Shown here piece by piece: positions 27,641-36,276 of a stretch of 64,000 nt of DNA. Position 1 is the first letter of the stretch, and each line of letters starts with the position of its first letter. Position numbers and translations under genes: made by a program. Under the pieces are notes generated by a model. That model made no database searches. It was not told the DNA's origin and worked only from the letters and a program-made list of their open reading frames with translations. This DNA is from Pandoraea aquatica (GTDB taxonomy: Bacteria > Pseudomonadota > Gammaproteobacteria > Burkholderiales > Burkholderiaceae): positions 115,037-179,036 of the forward strand of contig NZ_CABPSN010000010.1 in assembly GCF_902459565.1 (NCBI RefSeq), in the 5' to 3' direction.

Positions 27641-28552
27641 ATGAATCGCCAACGAATTCCGTCACTCAAATTGCTCATGGGGTTCGAGGCCGCGGCGCGT
27701 CACGGCAATTTCTCTCGCGCGGCGGACGAACTGCATGTCAGCCAGTCGGCGATCAGCCATCAGGTGCAGCAGTTGGAGGAGGAGGTGGGGCAGCCGCTGT
27801 TCCGGCGGGTCGGACGCGGCGTCGAATTGACCGTCGCCGGCGAGGTTTTGCAGCGTACGGTGCAACGCTCGATCGACACGCTGCGCAGCGGATTGGGCCG
27901 CATCGCGACCTATCTCGACCCGGGGCTGGTCGTAATCGCCGGTCCGGCAGAGGTGCTGCACGGCTGGCTTAGCCCGCGCGTCGACGACTTGCTCGCGCAC
28001 GTTCCGTCGTTATGCCCGATGTTATCGACGGATGAGTCCGCGCGTTTCATCGACGAGACCGACATCGACATTGTGATCGGCGACCGGCCGTTGCAGCAGG
28101 CGGGACTGATGGAGATGCCGCTCTTGCAAGACGAGTGGGTGATAGTCGCCAGCGATGCGTTGGCCGAACGACTGTCCGGCAGCCCGCTTGAAAAGCACGC
28201 AGAGATGACATCGCTGATCTGCCTTGAGGAGAGCTTCACGCGCGACGCCACGGCGTCGCTGTTCCGCAATCAACTGGCCGCCTTGCGCAAGCATGCGATT
28301 TACGATGACGAACGCCTGCTGCTCGACGCCGCACTGCGTGGCCGTGGCATCGCCTGCGTATCGCATCTGGTCGCGGACGAATGTCTGCGGCAGGGGCGTT
28401 TGCGCATGCTTGCCGGTTATCCGAGGATCGCGGGGCGTACGTGGTGGATTTCGCGAGTCGCGGGCGAGACGCGCTCGCCGGTTGTAACGCAAGTGTTCGA
28501 CTGGCTTGTCGCAACGGCAGCGAACAGCGCTGACGGATCTCCCTCGCTCTGA
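27641..28552 (+). CDS. LysR-family transcriptional regulator (GcvA-like)
   Basis: 303 residues. The N-terminal winged helix-turn-helix (about 8-67; FSRAADELHVSQSAISHQVQQLE) is followed by a periplasmic-binding-protein-like effector domain to about 295. The N-terminus, with PSLKLLMGFEAAARHGNFSRAA, is of the GcvA subgroup. It is transcribed divergently from the exported agmatine deiminase, so guanidino compounds or polyamines are plausible effectors (inference). The ATG follows a cgaga purine stretch. Confidence 0.9.
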   Translation: MNRQRIPSLKLLMGFEAAARHGNFSRAADELHVSQSAISHQVQQLEEEVGQPLFRRVGRGVELTVAGEVLQRTVQRSIDTLRSGLGRIATYLDPGLVVIAGPAEVLHGWLSPRVDDLLAHVPSLCPMLSTDESARFIDETDIDIVIGDRPLQQAGLMEMPLLQDEWVIVASDALAERLSGSPLEKHAEMTSLICLEESFTRDATASLFRNQLAALRKHAIYDDERLLLDAALRGRGIACVSHLVADECLRQGRLRMLAGYPRIAGRTWWISRVAGETRSPVVTQVFDWLVATAANSADGSPSL

Positions 28553-28556
28553 GACA

Positions 28557-28585
28557 TTGTTGTCATTGAGGCAACATCATAGTCC
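28557..28585 (+). promoter_or_regulatory. Shared promoter-like element (copy A) upstream of the decarboxylase/NmrA pair
   Basis: TTGTTGTCATTGAGGCAACA followed by TCATAGTCC. This 20-base block matches the element upstream of the ECF41 sigma gene at 18 of 20 positions. It lies 115 bases before the decarboxylase start codon. It also reads as an imperfect palindrome, TGTTGTC-N5-GGCAACA, so it may be a sigma-factor promoter or a repressor operator. Confidence 0.55.
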
Positions 28586-28699
28586 CCGCTCGGGGGCTTC
28601 TGATGGCGTTCGTGCCGACCTACGATTGGGGTGTTGTTCACGTATGCGTGAAACCTGTCAGCCGTTGACGGGGCGCGCCAACCCAATGAGGAAGTCACC

Positions 28700-29179
28700 A
28701 TGAGCCAACGTCTGAACGCCTTTGCCCAATCCCCGGAACTCTTCAAGAAGTTCGTCGAATTCGGCATGTTGCTCAAGTCGAGCGCCATCGAGTCGTCGAT
28801 CCTGAGCCTTGTCGAAATCCGTGCCTCGCAAATCAACGGTTGCGGCTTCTGCCTCGACATGCACGTCAAGGAAGCGAAGATCCGCGGCGAGGGCGAACTG
28901 CGTCTGCATCACGTCGCGATCTGGCGTGAATCCACCTTGTTCTCGACGCGTGAGCGTGCCTGTCTCGCCTGGACCGAAGCGCTTACGACACTCGGCGCGC
29001 ACGGTGTGTCCGACGAAATTTACGAGCGCGTGCGCGGTGAACTGTCGGAAAAGGAAATCTCGGACCTCAGTTTCGCCATCATGGCGATCAACGGCTGGAA
29101 CCGTCTTAACGTGGGCTTCCGCACCGTTCCCGGCTCGGCCGACAAGGCTTACGGGCTGGACAAGGCCAACTTCAGCTGA
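28700..29179 (+). CDS. Carboxymuconolactone decarboxylase / AhpD-like protein
   Basis: A 159-residue protein of the CMD/AhpD fold. The redox motif NGCGFCLDMH (Cys-Gly-Phe-Cys near 48-51 with downstream His) marks the AhpD-like branch, which reduces peroxides through a dithiol, rather than a true decarboxylase. Such proteins are the most frequent neighbours and targets of ECF41 sigma factors. It is followed after 11 bases by an NmrA-type epimerase gene, clearly one operon. GAGGAAG precedes the ATG. The promoter-like element at 28557-28585 links it to the sigma gene 3 kb away. Confidence 0.9.
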   Translation: MSQRLNAFAQSPELFKKFVEFGMLLKSSAIESSILSLVEIRASQINGCGFCLDMHVKEAKIRGEGELRLHHVAIWRESTLFSTRERACLAWTEALTTLGAHGVSDEIYERVRGELSEKEISDLSFAIMAINGWNRLNVGFRTVPGSADKAYGLDKANFS

Positions 29180-29190
29180 GCGCCCCCGTC

Positions 29191-29949
29191 ATGAAAATTC
29201 TTGTTATCGGTGGCACCGGCCTGATCGGCCGAAAACTCGTCGCTCAGCTTATCGAGCGCGGCCATGAGGCGATTGCAGCATCACCCGCCACGCATGTGAA
29301 CACGATCACCGGCGAAGGACTCGACGACGCGCTCGTCGGCGTGCATACCGTTGTCGATGTCGCCAACTCGCCCTCGTTCGAAGACAAAGCGGTGCTGGAA
29401 TTCTTCCAGACGTCGAGTCGGAATCTGCTCGCGGCCGAGGCCCGGGCCGGTGTGCGCCACCACGTTGCGCTGTCCGTGGTGGGCACGCAGAAGCTGGCCG
29501 AGAGCGGATACTTTCGCGCCAAGATCGCGCAAGAAGCGTTGATCGCGCAAGGCGGCATTCCGTACACCATCGTTCATAGCACGCAGTTCTTCGAGTTCCT
29601 GGGCAGCATCGTGCAATCGGGCACGCAGGCCGACGAGGTGCGACTCTCGACGGCGTTCGTTCAGCCGATTGCGTCCGACGATGTGGCGCTCGCGCTGGCC
29701 GATTCGGCGCTAGGCGAGCCGGTGAACGGTGTCGTGGAAATCGCCGGTCCGCAGCGCGTGCGAATGGCTGAACTGGCACAGCGTTACCTGCGCAAGACCG
29801 GTGACGGGCGCACCGTACACGCCGATCCGAACGCTCGCTATTTCGGGGCGTTGCTCGACGACGACATGCTGGTGCCCGGCACGGCGCCCCGTCTGGGCAA
29901 GACCGACTTCGAGACGTGGTTCAGCCGGGCGAACGAGCGTCGGGCATAG
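29191..29949 (+). CDS. NmrA-like NAD(P)-binding epimerase/dehydratase-family protein
   Basis: A 252-residue atypical short-chain dehydrogenase. The Rossmann motif VIGGTGLIGRKLV opens the protein. The Tyr-x3-Lys pair is not obvious: the region has SGYFRAKIAQE near 109-119, with Tyr-x3-Lys as YFRAK. It starts 11 bases after the decarboxylase stop. ECF41 sigma factors are known for neighbours that are carboxymuconolactone decarboxylases, oxidoreductases or epimerases (the COE set), and this pair fits. The substrate is unknown, and it might act as a redox sensor like NmrA. Confidence 0.88.
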   Translation: MKILVIGGTGLIGRKLVAQLIERGHEAIAASPATHVNTITGEGLDDALVGVHTVVDVANSPSFEDKAVLEFFQTSSRNLLAAEARAGVRHHVALSVVGTQKLAESGYFRAKIAQEALIAQGGIPYTIVHSTQFFEFLGSIVQSGTQADEVRLSTAFVQPIASDDVALALADSALGEPVNGVVEIAGPQRVRMAELAQRYLRKTGDGRTVHADPNARYFGALLDDDMLVPGTAPRLGKTDFETWFSRANERRA

Positions 29950-29987
29950 CGGACGCACACGCTTTCAGCGGTCTGTAGTCCCATCTG

Positions 29988-30028
29988 CGGCCTCCCCTTA
30001 ACGTTCAATGGACGAGAGGGGGAGGCCG
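29988..30028. repeat. Hairpin between convergent genes
   Basis: CGGCCTCCCC (29988-29997) pairs with GGGGAGGCCG (30019-30028). No T-run follows on either strand. It sits between the convergent NmrA-like and LysR genes and may still help stop transcription. Confidence 0.5.
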
Positions 30029-30061
30029 TCGTGCTTATGCCCCGCGGCTGTCCGCGCCTGC

Positions 30062-31078
30062 CTACGCGGCGTGTGCTTGATTCACCCGCAGGTCGTCGCG
30101 CAAGACATGCAAGTCCATCGCGCGGATCTGCGCCGTCATGTAGTCGATAAACACGCGAATGCGAGCCGGCAAGTGCTGTCGGCTCAGAAAGCACACGAAG
30201 TGCCCCCGGTCGTCGGGCGCATATTGCGGCAAGCAGGCGACGAGACGTCCGGTGCGCAGGTGCTTGCCCACCTGATAGGCCGCCATTTGCGCGATGCCCT
30301 GACCGTCGAGCACCGATTGCAGCACGAGGTCCTCGTCGTTGAAGGTCAGCATGGCGTTCGGCGAGACCTTGCGCGCACGACCGTCGATCCTGAATTCCCA
30401 TTCCGACACCCGACCCGATGCCAGCCGGAAATTCACCCCTCGGTGACCGGCGATCTCGTCGACGTTCTGCGGAAGCCCGTGTTTCTCGGCATAGTCGGCC
30501 GACGCACACAGCATCATCTGCATCGGGATCACCTTCCTGGCGATGACCCGACTGTCTTCCATCCGGCCGTTCCGAAACGACACGTCGATGCCGTCGGTCG
30601 TGAAGTCGGTCGGGCTGTCATCGAGCACCAGCTCGATGGAGATGTTTGGATTGGCTTCGCGAAACCCGCCGAGCAACGGTGCCAGAATCTTGCGTCCGAA
30701 GTCTACGGTCGAGCACACGCGCAGTTGTCCCGACGGCGGGCCTTCGCGCAGCTCGCGCATGTCGTCCATCGCCTGCACGATCCGCTGTACGCCCGGATGA
30801 CACTGTTCGTAGAAGCGTTTGCCTTCGGCACTGAGCGACGTGTTGCGCGTCGTACGGACAAAGAGGCGCGTGCCGAGCTGGTCTTCGAGCTTCTGTACGC
30901 TGCGGCTGACCGCCGAGCGGCCGATGCCCAGCCGGTCGCCCGCCCTGGCAAAGTTGCCTTCGGCCACCACGGCGATGAACGCCACGACGCCCGCATAACT
31001 CGTCGCGAAACTGTCGGCCAGCGAGTCTGCACGCTTGGGGCTCTGGGAGATCGATAGCGCTGATGAAGGTGTCGACAT
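30062..31078 (-). CDS. LysR-family transcriptional regulator
   Basis: 338 residues. The helix-turn-helix domain lies at about 28-88 (NFARAGDRLGIGRSAVSRSVQ), unusually preceded by a 25-residue Ser-rich tail, followed by the effector domain. The start ATG 31078 is preferred over GTG 31084, and no clear ribosome site is seen for either. It is placed between the CMD/NmrA pair and the cupin-sigma genes but carries no copy of their shared element. A terminator upstream insulates it. The target is unknown. Confidence 0.9.
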   Translation of the reverse strand: MSTPSSALSISQSPKRADSLADSFATSYAGVVAFIAVVAEGNFARAGDRLGIGRSAVSRSVQKLEDQLGTRLFVRTTRNTSLSAEGKRFYEQCHPGVQRIVQAMDDMRELREGPPSGQLRVCSTVDFGRKILAPLLGGFREANPNISIELVLDDSPTDFTTDGIDVSFRNGRMEDSRVIARKVIPMQMMLCASADYAEKHGLPQNVDEIAGHRGVNFRLASGRVSEWEFRIDGRARKVSPNAMLTFNDEDLVLQSVLDGQGIAQMAAYQVGKHLRTGRLVACLPQYAPDDRGHFVCFLSRQHLPARIRVFIDYMTAQIRAMDLHVLRDDLRVNQAHAA

Positions 31079-31149
31079 GGTCACTGGGCCGCCGTTGGTT
31101 GTGCCTGCTGATAAGACGGCCGGGCGATACGTTCTGTGACATCGAACGC

Positions 31150-31185
31150 AAAAAAAGCTGGCCTTCCAGGGGAAAGACCAGCTTT
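31150..31185 (-). terminator. Terminator after the cupin gene
   Basis: On the minus strand AAAGCTGG pairs with CCAGCTTT, with an inner CTTTCC/GGAAGG stem, and is followed by a run of seven T. It lies between the cupin and LysR genes, which share a strand. Confidence 0.85.
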
Positions 31186-31259
31186 GAAGCGCGCCGGGGA
31201 GGGCGCACGGGGAAGCGCAGGAGGTTCGGGGTAGCGCGCGGCAGTTCAGCGCGTCGTGA

Positions 31260-31703
31260 TCATTTGACCGGAATCAGCGCTGGCGCGCCTTGTTGCTTGA
31301 TGAGCATGACCAGAAACTTGGCGGGTTTCGTCTTGCTGGCGTTGCGTCCGACCGTGTGAACGTCTTCGGGGCCTTCGTAGAACGTCTGACCGGCCGTGAG
31401 CGTGACTTCTTTACCGCCTTTGACTTGCATGACGATACTGCCTTCGAGCACGTACACGAAGCCATAGGCATTGTGGCGATGCACCGGGTCCTGCGCACCG
31501 GGCGGATAGTCGACGGTCAGCATCAGTGCGTCCTTGCCGGGAATATCCGGCAAAGCTTTCTCCATCAGTTCCGACACGATGGGCTGCGGTGGCGCTGCGT
31601 ATGCGACCGGGCCGAGCAAGGTGCCGGTGACGGCAAGCGTTAAGGCACTCGTCGTAAGTCTGGCGAGCGTGGTGACCGTAGTGCGTTTCGTGATCTTCAA
31701 CAT
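31260..31703 (-). CDS. Secreted cupin-domain protein
   Basis: 147 residues from ATG 31703, which has GAGGAC upstream. The first 35 residues form a signal peptide with a likely AYA|AP cleavage site, so the protein is periplasmic. One cupin barrel follows, with metal ligands in PVHRHNAYGFVYVLEG (His-Arg-His) and the second motif EGPEDVH. Such small exported cupins may bind or oxidise small molecules, and no activity can be assigned. Upstream at 31775-31791 it carries AGGCAACA at the same spacing (88 against 89 bases) as in front of the ECF41 gene, which suggests shared control. Confidence 0.88.
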   Translation of the reverse strand: MLKITKRTTVTTLARLTTSALTLAVTGTLLGPVAYAAPPQPIVSELMEKALPDIPGKDALMLTVDYPPGAQDPVHRHNAYGFVYVLEGSIVMQVKGGKEVTLTAGQTFYEGPEDVHTVGRNASKTKPAKFLVMLIKQQGAPALIPVK

Positions 31704-31774
31704 GGCTTGTCCTCGGCAAGGGGGGAGGTCCTTATCGTATGAGGGCATGCCGCGCGGCGGTAGCGCCGCGCAGG

Positions 31775-31791
31775 GGATCGCCATGTTGCCT
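31775..31791 (-). promoter_or_regulatory. Shared promoter-like element (copy C, partial) upstream of the cupin gene
   Basis: On the minus strand AGGCAACA-TGGCG-ATCC. Only the core AGGCAACA matches copies A and B, but its distance to the start codon (88 bases) matches that of copy B (89). It is weaker than the other two, because an 8-base core occurs a couple of times by chance in this window. Confidence 0.35.
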
Positions 31792-31835
31792 GTCACGCAC
31801 CAAAGCCGCCAAGCCAGTGGGCTTGCTTCAGTGCA

Positions 31836-32738
31836 TCACCGATTGACGATAGCGGCGGCGATGCGTTCGAGCTTGTCGGGATTGCGCTGCACCAGAATGC
31901 GCGTGAGACGTTCGCCGTCGGTCTCGTAAGACTGTGCGGATTCCAGTTCGCCGTCGATGAAACGCAGCAGCGCCCACTGACCGTTGATCTGGACCACTTC
32001 GGTGCGCATCGCGTCGCGGAACCGGAGCGTGCCCGCGTAGAACAGTTGCGCCAGACGCTTGCCGCCGACCAGGCTGCCGAAGGCGTTGACCTTGCCGCCG
32101 CCGTCGCCTACGAGTTCGGCATCGTCGCTGAGCAGCGCATGCAAGCCGTGGAAATCGCTGCGTTGCATCGCGTCGGAAAATGCCAGCAGCAGACGGTGCA
32201 GGGTGGCGCGTGGCACCGCGTCGCGCGGCGTGCCGTCGCGCAGTTGCTGTCTTGCGCGACGCACGAGTTGACGCACCGCCGCCGGCGTCTTCCCCAATGT
32301 CTGTGCGATGTCGTCATAGTCGGCGTCAAAGACGTCTCGCATCAGGAATGCCGCACGGGCATCGGGCGAGAGGCGTTCGAGCATGTACAGGAACGCGACC
32401 GAAACGTCGTCGGCCAACTCGTGTGCCTGCTCGGGCGTCGCAGGGGCCGCCATCAGCATCGGCTCCGGCAGCCAGACACCGGTGTAGTGCTCGCGCTCCG
32501 CCTTCGCGGCCCGCAGGCGGTCGATGGACAGGCGCGTCGTGATGGTCACGAGCCACGCCTCCGGAGTCTCGATGCTCTCGCGCTCGGCAGCGTTCCAGCG
32601 CAACCAGGCTTCCTGCACCACGTCTTCGGCCTCGGCAACGGCACCCAGCATGCGATAGGCGATCGCGTACAGCCGGGGGCGATGGCGTTCGAATAGCAAC
32701 AGCGGGTTGTGGTCGGAGACGGAGTCGGGAGCGGTCAT
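31836..32738 (-). CDS. ECF41-type RNA polymerase sigma factor with fused SnoaL-like domain
   Basis: A 300-residue extracytoplasmic-function sigma factor. Region 2 (about 15-85; ERHRPRLYAIAYRMLG, EDVVQEAWLRW) and region 4 (about 120-170; DYDDIAQTLGKTPAAVRQLVRRAR) are joined by a linker with WLPEP near 93-97. A C-terminal SnoaL-like domain (about 185-290) has DGGGK, and the protein ends near NPDKL. These three motifs are the ECF41 signature I recall, where the C-terminal domain both contacts the linker and inhibits the factor in place of an anti-sigma. No anti-sigma gene adjoins it. The promoter element at 32810-32839 suggests autoregulation. Confidence 0.93.
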   Translation of the reverse strand: MTAPDSVSDHNPLLLFERHRPRLYAIAYRMLGAVAEAEDVVQEAWLRWNAAERESIETPEAWLVTITTRLSIDRLRAAKAEREHYTGVWLPEPMLMAAPATPEQAHELADDVSVAFLYMLERLSPDARAAFLMRDVFDADYDDIAQTLGKTPAAVRQLVRRARQQLRDGTPRDAVPRATLHRLLLAFSDAMQRSDFHGLHALLSDDAELVGDGGGKVNAFGSLVGGKRLAQLFYAGTLRFRDAMRTEVVQINGQWALLRFIDGELESAQSYETDGERLTRILVQRNPDKLERIAAAIVNR

Positions 32739-32809
32739 GAGGGGAGGGAAAGCGCGAGTGGCAAAGCGTCGGGCGGTCCATTTTGCCCCACCGCACGCCT
32801 CCTCGACAA

Positions 32810-32839
32810 GGACGCACGGTGTTGCCTGAAAGACAACAA
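32810..32839 (-). promoter_or_regulatory. Shared promoter-like element (copy B) upstream of the ECF41 sigma gene
   Basis: On the minus strand TTGTTGTCTTTCAGGCAACA followed by CCGTGCGTCC. The CGTC suits the reported -10 of ECF41 promoters. The -35 is less clear: the literature consensus as I recall it is TGTCACA, while here TGTTGTC lies 17 bases from CGTC. Compare copy A at 28557-28585. Confidence 0.55.
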
Positions 32840-33024
32840 TATGGCCCGCGCCGACGGACGGGCAGTCGCACGCATCGGCGCGCATTGGTGCGTGAAGCAC
32901 AACAACGCGCTTCCTCCCGTCCATCTACCGCCATCGTGGAGCCGCACCTACGATGCAGTCGCCTCACGGCATTTCCCCCCCCCAGAATCCGGCCGAGAAC
33001 CGGCCACGCTTGAGGAGATTCACG

Positions 33025-33942
33025 ATGACCGCGACAGACAACACCTTATTCGCCAGCGACAACCGGCCCGTCGATCTGGTGCCCTCCCGCTATGCGCTGC
33101 GCATCGGGGACATCGAAGCGATGGTGATCAGCGACGGCGTGCTGCCGTTGCCGACCGCGACGATGGCCACCAACGTTGCGCCGTCCGATCTGGCGGCGTG
33201 GCTCGACGACATGTGCATGCCGCCGGACGCCTTCGACTGGCCGCTCAATGTAATGGCGGTTCGCAGCGGTAGCCAGACTATCCTGATCGACGCCGGTCTG
33301 GGCGGTCAGTTTCCCGGCTTCCCACGCGCGGGCCTGTTCCCGCAACGACTTCAGGCGGCCGGCATCGCGCTGGAATCGATCACGGACATTATCGTGACCC
33401 ACATGCACATGGATCACGTGGGCGGTCTGCTGGTCCCCGAGGTCAAGTCGCGCCTGCGCCCGGACGTTCGTATCCACGTGTCTGAGACCGAAGTCGCGTT
33501 CTGGACGTCGCCCGACTTTTCGCACACGGTCATGCCCACACCGGTCCCGCCCGTACTCCGCACGACAGCGACCGCGTTCTACAACGCGTATCGCGAGCAG
33601 TTGCAGACGTTCGAGCATTCGCGCGAGGTCGCGCCGGGCGTGACCGTTCGCATCACGGGCGGCCATACGCCGGGGCACAGTGTGGTCGATCTTGTCTCGG
33701 GGGACGAGCGCCTGACGTTCGCCGGGGACGCCATGTTCCCGGTCGGCTTCGACCATCCCGACTGGCAGAACGGTTTCGAACACGATCCCGAAGAGTCGAC
33801 GCGCGTTCGCATCGGACTCTTCGAAGAGCTCGCACAGAACCGAGGCCTGCTGGTGGCGGCCCACCTGCCGTTCCCGTCGCTCGGCCGCATCGCACGCAAC
33901 GGCGACGCCTACCGCTGGGTGCCTGTGATCTGGGATTTCTGA
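33025..33942 (+). CDS. Metallo-beta-lactamase-fold hydrolase
   Basis: 305 residues from ATG 33025, with GAGGAG seven bases upstream. The metal motif THMHMDHVGG (near 128-137) is complete, GGHTPGHS (near 213-220) gives the next His, and FAGDAMF (near 233-239) the bridging Asp. The family includes quorum-quenching lactonases, glyoxalases and others, and specificity cannot be told. There is no signal peptide. It is divergent from the ECF41 sigma gene with about 285 bases between, so it may belong to the same stress response, though I see no copy of the shared element on its strand. Confidence 0.9.
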   Translation: MTATDNTLFASDNRPVDLVPSRYALRIGDIEAMVISDGVLPLPTATMATNVAPSDLAAWLDDMCMPPDAFDWPLNVMAVRSGSQTILIDAGLGGQFPGFPRAGLFPQRLQAAGIALESITDIIVTHMHMDHVGGLLVPEVKSRLRPDVRIHVSETEVAFWTSPDFSHTVMPTPVPPVLRTTATAFYNAYREQLQTFEHSREVAPGVTVRITGGHTPGHSVVDLVSGDERLTFAGDAMFPVGFDHPDWQNGFEHDPEESTRVRIGLFEELAQNRGLLVAAHLPFPSLGRIARNGDAYRWVPVIWDF

Positions 33943-34085
33943 GCGCCTGAATCGAGGGAGCGGGCGGCGCTCACTGCGCGCCGTCCGCCTCGGGCATACG
34001 ACACCCTGGGTATCCATTCGTATCCCTGACGTTTCGCCATCCGTAACGATAGGCCGAAATGTAGCCGGTGATTCGGGTTAATACC

Positions 34086-34112
34086 TAAAGTTTTCTCTGC
34101 GACTGCCGTAAT
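34086..34112 (+). promoter_or_regulatory. Sigma-28 (FliA) type promoter of the dCache chemoreceptor
   Basis: TAAAGTTT-N11-GCCGTAAT against the enteric FliA consensus TAAAGTTT-N11-GCCGATAA. The -35 is perfect, the spacing exact, and the -10 keeps GCCG. It lies 95 bases before the chemoreceptor start codon. Confidence 0.75.
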
Positions 34113-34206
34113 TTCCGAGGTGGAACCTCCCACCTCGTGGAGCCGGTAGCCTGGGTGCCGGTCTCTTGTCTTTCGACCCCCCTAGCCGCAGGCCTGCCTC
34201 GACAGC

Positions 34207-36087
34207 ATGACAGTATCTTCGCTTAGAACACGCATCATTCTGATCGCGTGTGCCACCGTCATTGGTGCACTGATCCTCTCCGGCATTACCACTTACATCA
34301 TCGTGCGCGACAGCATGATGTCCACCATCTCCAACACGCTCGACGCGGTCGCACGGGGCAACACGCTCGCGGTGGAACGCTGGGCGGCCGCCAAGGGCCA
34401 GTCGGTCGTCGGCACCGCCGCAGCCGTCGAAAAGGGCGAGCAGGGTGTGGCCCTCACGAAGCTGCTCGGCGCGACCAATGGCTTCCCGATCTCCAGCATC
34501 GGCTGGAGCGACAAGTCGTACTTCTCCAGCGGCCCCACGCCGCCCGACTACGACCCGACCGCACGCCCCTGGTACAAGGGCGCGACTGCGGCCGGCAAGC
34601 TGACCGTCGTCAAGCCGTACGCCGATATCGCCTCGGGCAAGCTTTACGTGTCGTTCGCCGCGCCGATTCTGCGTGACGGACAGACGCTCGGCGCCGTGAG
34701 CGGGGCCGTGCCGCTCGACGCCGTGCAGGACGTCGTCAAGGCCGTGCACCCCACACCGTCGAGCCTCGCGTTCGTGGTCTCGCGCGACGGTCTCGTCATC
34801 GCACACCCCGACGAAAAGCTCATGCTCAAGCAGTCGAGCGACCTTGCCTCGGCGCTCACGCCCGACGCGCTCGTCAAGATGGAGCACGCTGCCGAGCCGA
34901 CGGAAGTCGAGCTTGGCGGTGCGGCGAAGCTTGTCAAAACGCAACCGGTGCCGGGCACCGACTGGCTTTTCGTCGTGGCGCTGGACAAGGCGGAAGCCAC
35001 CGCCGGCCTCTCGCGCGTGCTCAGCGGCACGGTCATCTCGCTGATCGTGCTGACGTTGTGCGCCATCGGTATCGCGAGCTTCTTCACGTCGCAAGCGTTC
35101 CGTCGTCTGTCGCAAGTGCGAAATGCCATGGATACCATCGGCTCCGGCGGTGGCGATCTGACGCGTCGTCTGGATGTCGTCGGTCACGACGAGGTCGCGC
35201 AGATCTCGAAGTCGTTCAACGCGTTCGTCGACAAGATCAGCACCGTGATGCTCGACGTGCGCTCCGGCGTTCACGGCATGACCTCCGCGACCAGCGAGAT
35301 CGAAATGGGCAACCGCGATCTGTCCCAACGTACCGAGTCTTCGGCCGGTACGTTGCAGGAGACGTCGGCGGCGCTCACCGAGTTGACGGCTAGCGTCAAG
35401 CAGACGGCCGAGGCTGCCGAACATGCCACGCGTCTGGCGGGCGACGCCAGCGATGCCGCTGCACGCGGTGGCGAAGTCGTGACCGGCGCTGTCACCACGA
35501 TGAGCGAAATTGCCAAGTCGTCGGAACGGATTACCGAGATCATCGGCGTAATCGACGGCATTGCCTTCCAGACCAACATCCTGGCGCTCAACGCCGCGGT
35601 GGAAGCCGCGCGTGCGGGTGAGCAGGGACGTGGCTTCGCAGTCGTGGCCGGTGAAGTGCGCACCCTGGCCCAACGCAGTGCCGCAGCCGCCCAGGAAATC
35701 AAGACGCTCATCGAAGCCTCGGTGCAGAACGTCAAGAGCGGCACGCAACGCGTGCAGGCGGCGGGCGACACGATGGGCGAGATCGTCGACGGGATTTCCC
35801 GCGTGCGCCGTTTGATTGGCGAGATTCACTCGGCGGTGACGGAGCAGAGCACGGGTATCAGCCAGATCGACCGTAGCGTGGCCGAAATGGATCAGTCGAC
35901 GCAACAGAACGCGGCACTGGTGGAGGAATCGGCAGCGGCGTCCGCGATGCTCAGCGAGCAGGCACGCAACCTCGCCGACACCGTGGCGCTGTTCCAGCTT
36001 CGCGAGCACAGCCGTCACGGGGTCACCGTGATGCACTCGCCGCAGGGCGGGCACGGTTCGCGCGACGAACCGGCACTCGCGGCGTAA
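34207..36087 (+). CDS. Methyl-accepting chemotaxis protein with double Cache sensor
   Basis: A 626-residue inner-membrane chemoreceptor. TM1 spans about 7-29. A periplasmic dCache domain covers about 35-270 and includes the ligand-pocket motif [11 protein letters not shown] (about 117-127). TM2 spans about 278-298. A HAMP domain is followed by the signalling coiled coil (about 360-600), with the hairpin tip around [20 protein letters not shown] (near 452-471). dCache domains of this motif type often bind amino acids or organic acids. No C-terminal NWETF-like pentapeptide. The ATG has no good Shine-Dalgarno sequence, but the next in-frame Met would remove TM1. The FliA promoter upstream ties it to flagellar gene control. 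Confidence 0.95.
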   Translation: MTVSSLRTRIILIACATVIGALILSGITTYIIVRDSMMSTISNTLDAVARGNTLAVERWAAAKGQSVVGTAAAVEKGEQGVALTKLLGATNGFPISSIGWSDKSYFSSGPTPPDYDPTARPWYKGATAAGKLTVVKPYADIASGKLYVSFAAPILRDGQTLGAVSGAVPLDAVQDVVKAVHPTPSSLAFVVSRDGLVIAHPDEKLMLKQSSDLASALTPDALVKMEHAAEPTEVELGGAAKLVKTQPVPGTDWLFVVALDKAEATAGLSRVLSGTVISLIVLTLCAIGIASFFTSQAFRRLSQVRNAMDTIGSGGGDLTRRLDVVGHDEVAQISKSFNAFVDKISTVMLDVRSGVHGMTSATSEIEMGNRDLSQRTESSAGTLQETSAALTELTASVKQTAEAAEHATRLAGDASDAAARGGEVVTGAVTTMSEIAKSSERITEIIGVIDGIAFQTNILALNAAVEAARAGEQGRGFAVVAGEVRTLAQRSAAAAQEIKTLIEASVQNVKSGTQRVQAAGDTMGEIVDGISRVRRLIGEIHSAVTEQSTGISQIDRSVAEMDQSTQQNAALVEESAAASAMLSEQARNLADTVALFQLREHSRHGVTVMHSPQGGHGSRDEPALAA

Positions 36088-36164
36088 ATCTGTCAGCGGG
36101 TTCGCTGACATCGCTTGACCGCTTCACCTTAGGCACGCTGGCGCACTGTCGCCGGACGCTGCCC

Positions 36165-36207
36165 GCCCGCCGGAATTTGCCGCACAATAGAGCGCATTCC
36201 GGCGGGC
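36165..36207. repeat. 12-bp perfect inverted repeat
   Basis: GCCCGCCGGAAT (36165-36176) and ATTCCGGCGGGC (36196-36207), 19 bases apart. No T-run follows, although it could end the chemoreceptor transcript. A further CCGCCGG copy lies at about 36239. It is the gap before the low-GC GFA gene. Confidence 0.55.
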
Positions 36208-36276
36208 ACTTCCCGAAATTTCTCCCATCCCAAATTCCCGCCGGTAACGTTTTCCTTAACTCGAAGGAGAGACGTC

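Noticed and set aside
33943..34206. A copy of the ECF41-linked element before the MBL-fold gene or in the following gap
   Set aside because: No AGGCAACA or TGTTGTC match on the proper strand and distance; the gap instead contains the FliA-type promoter.
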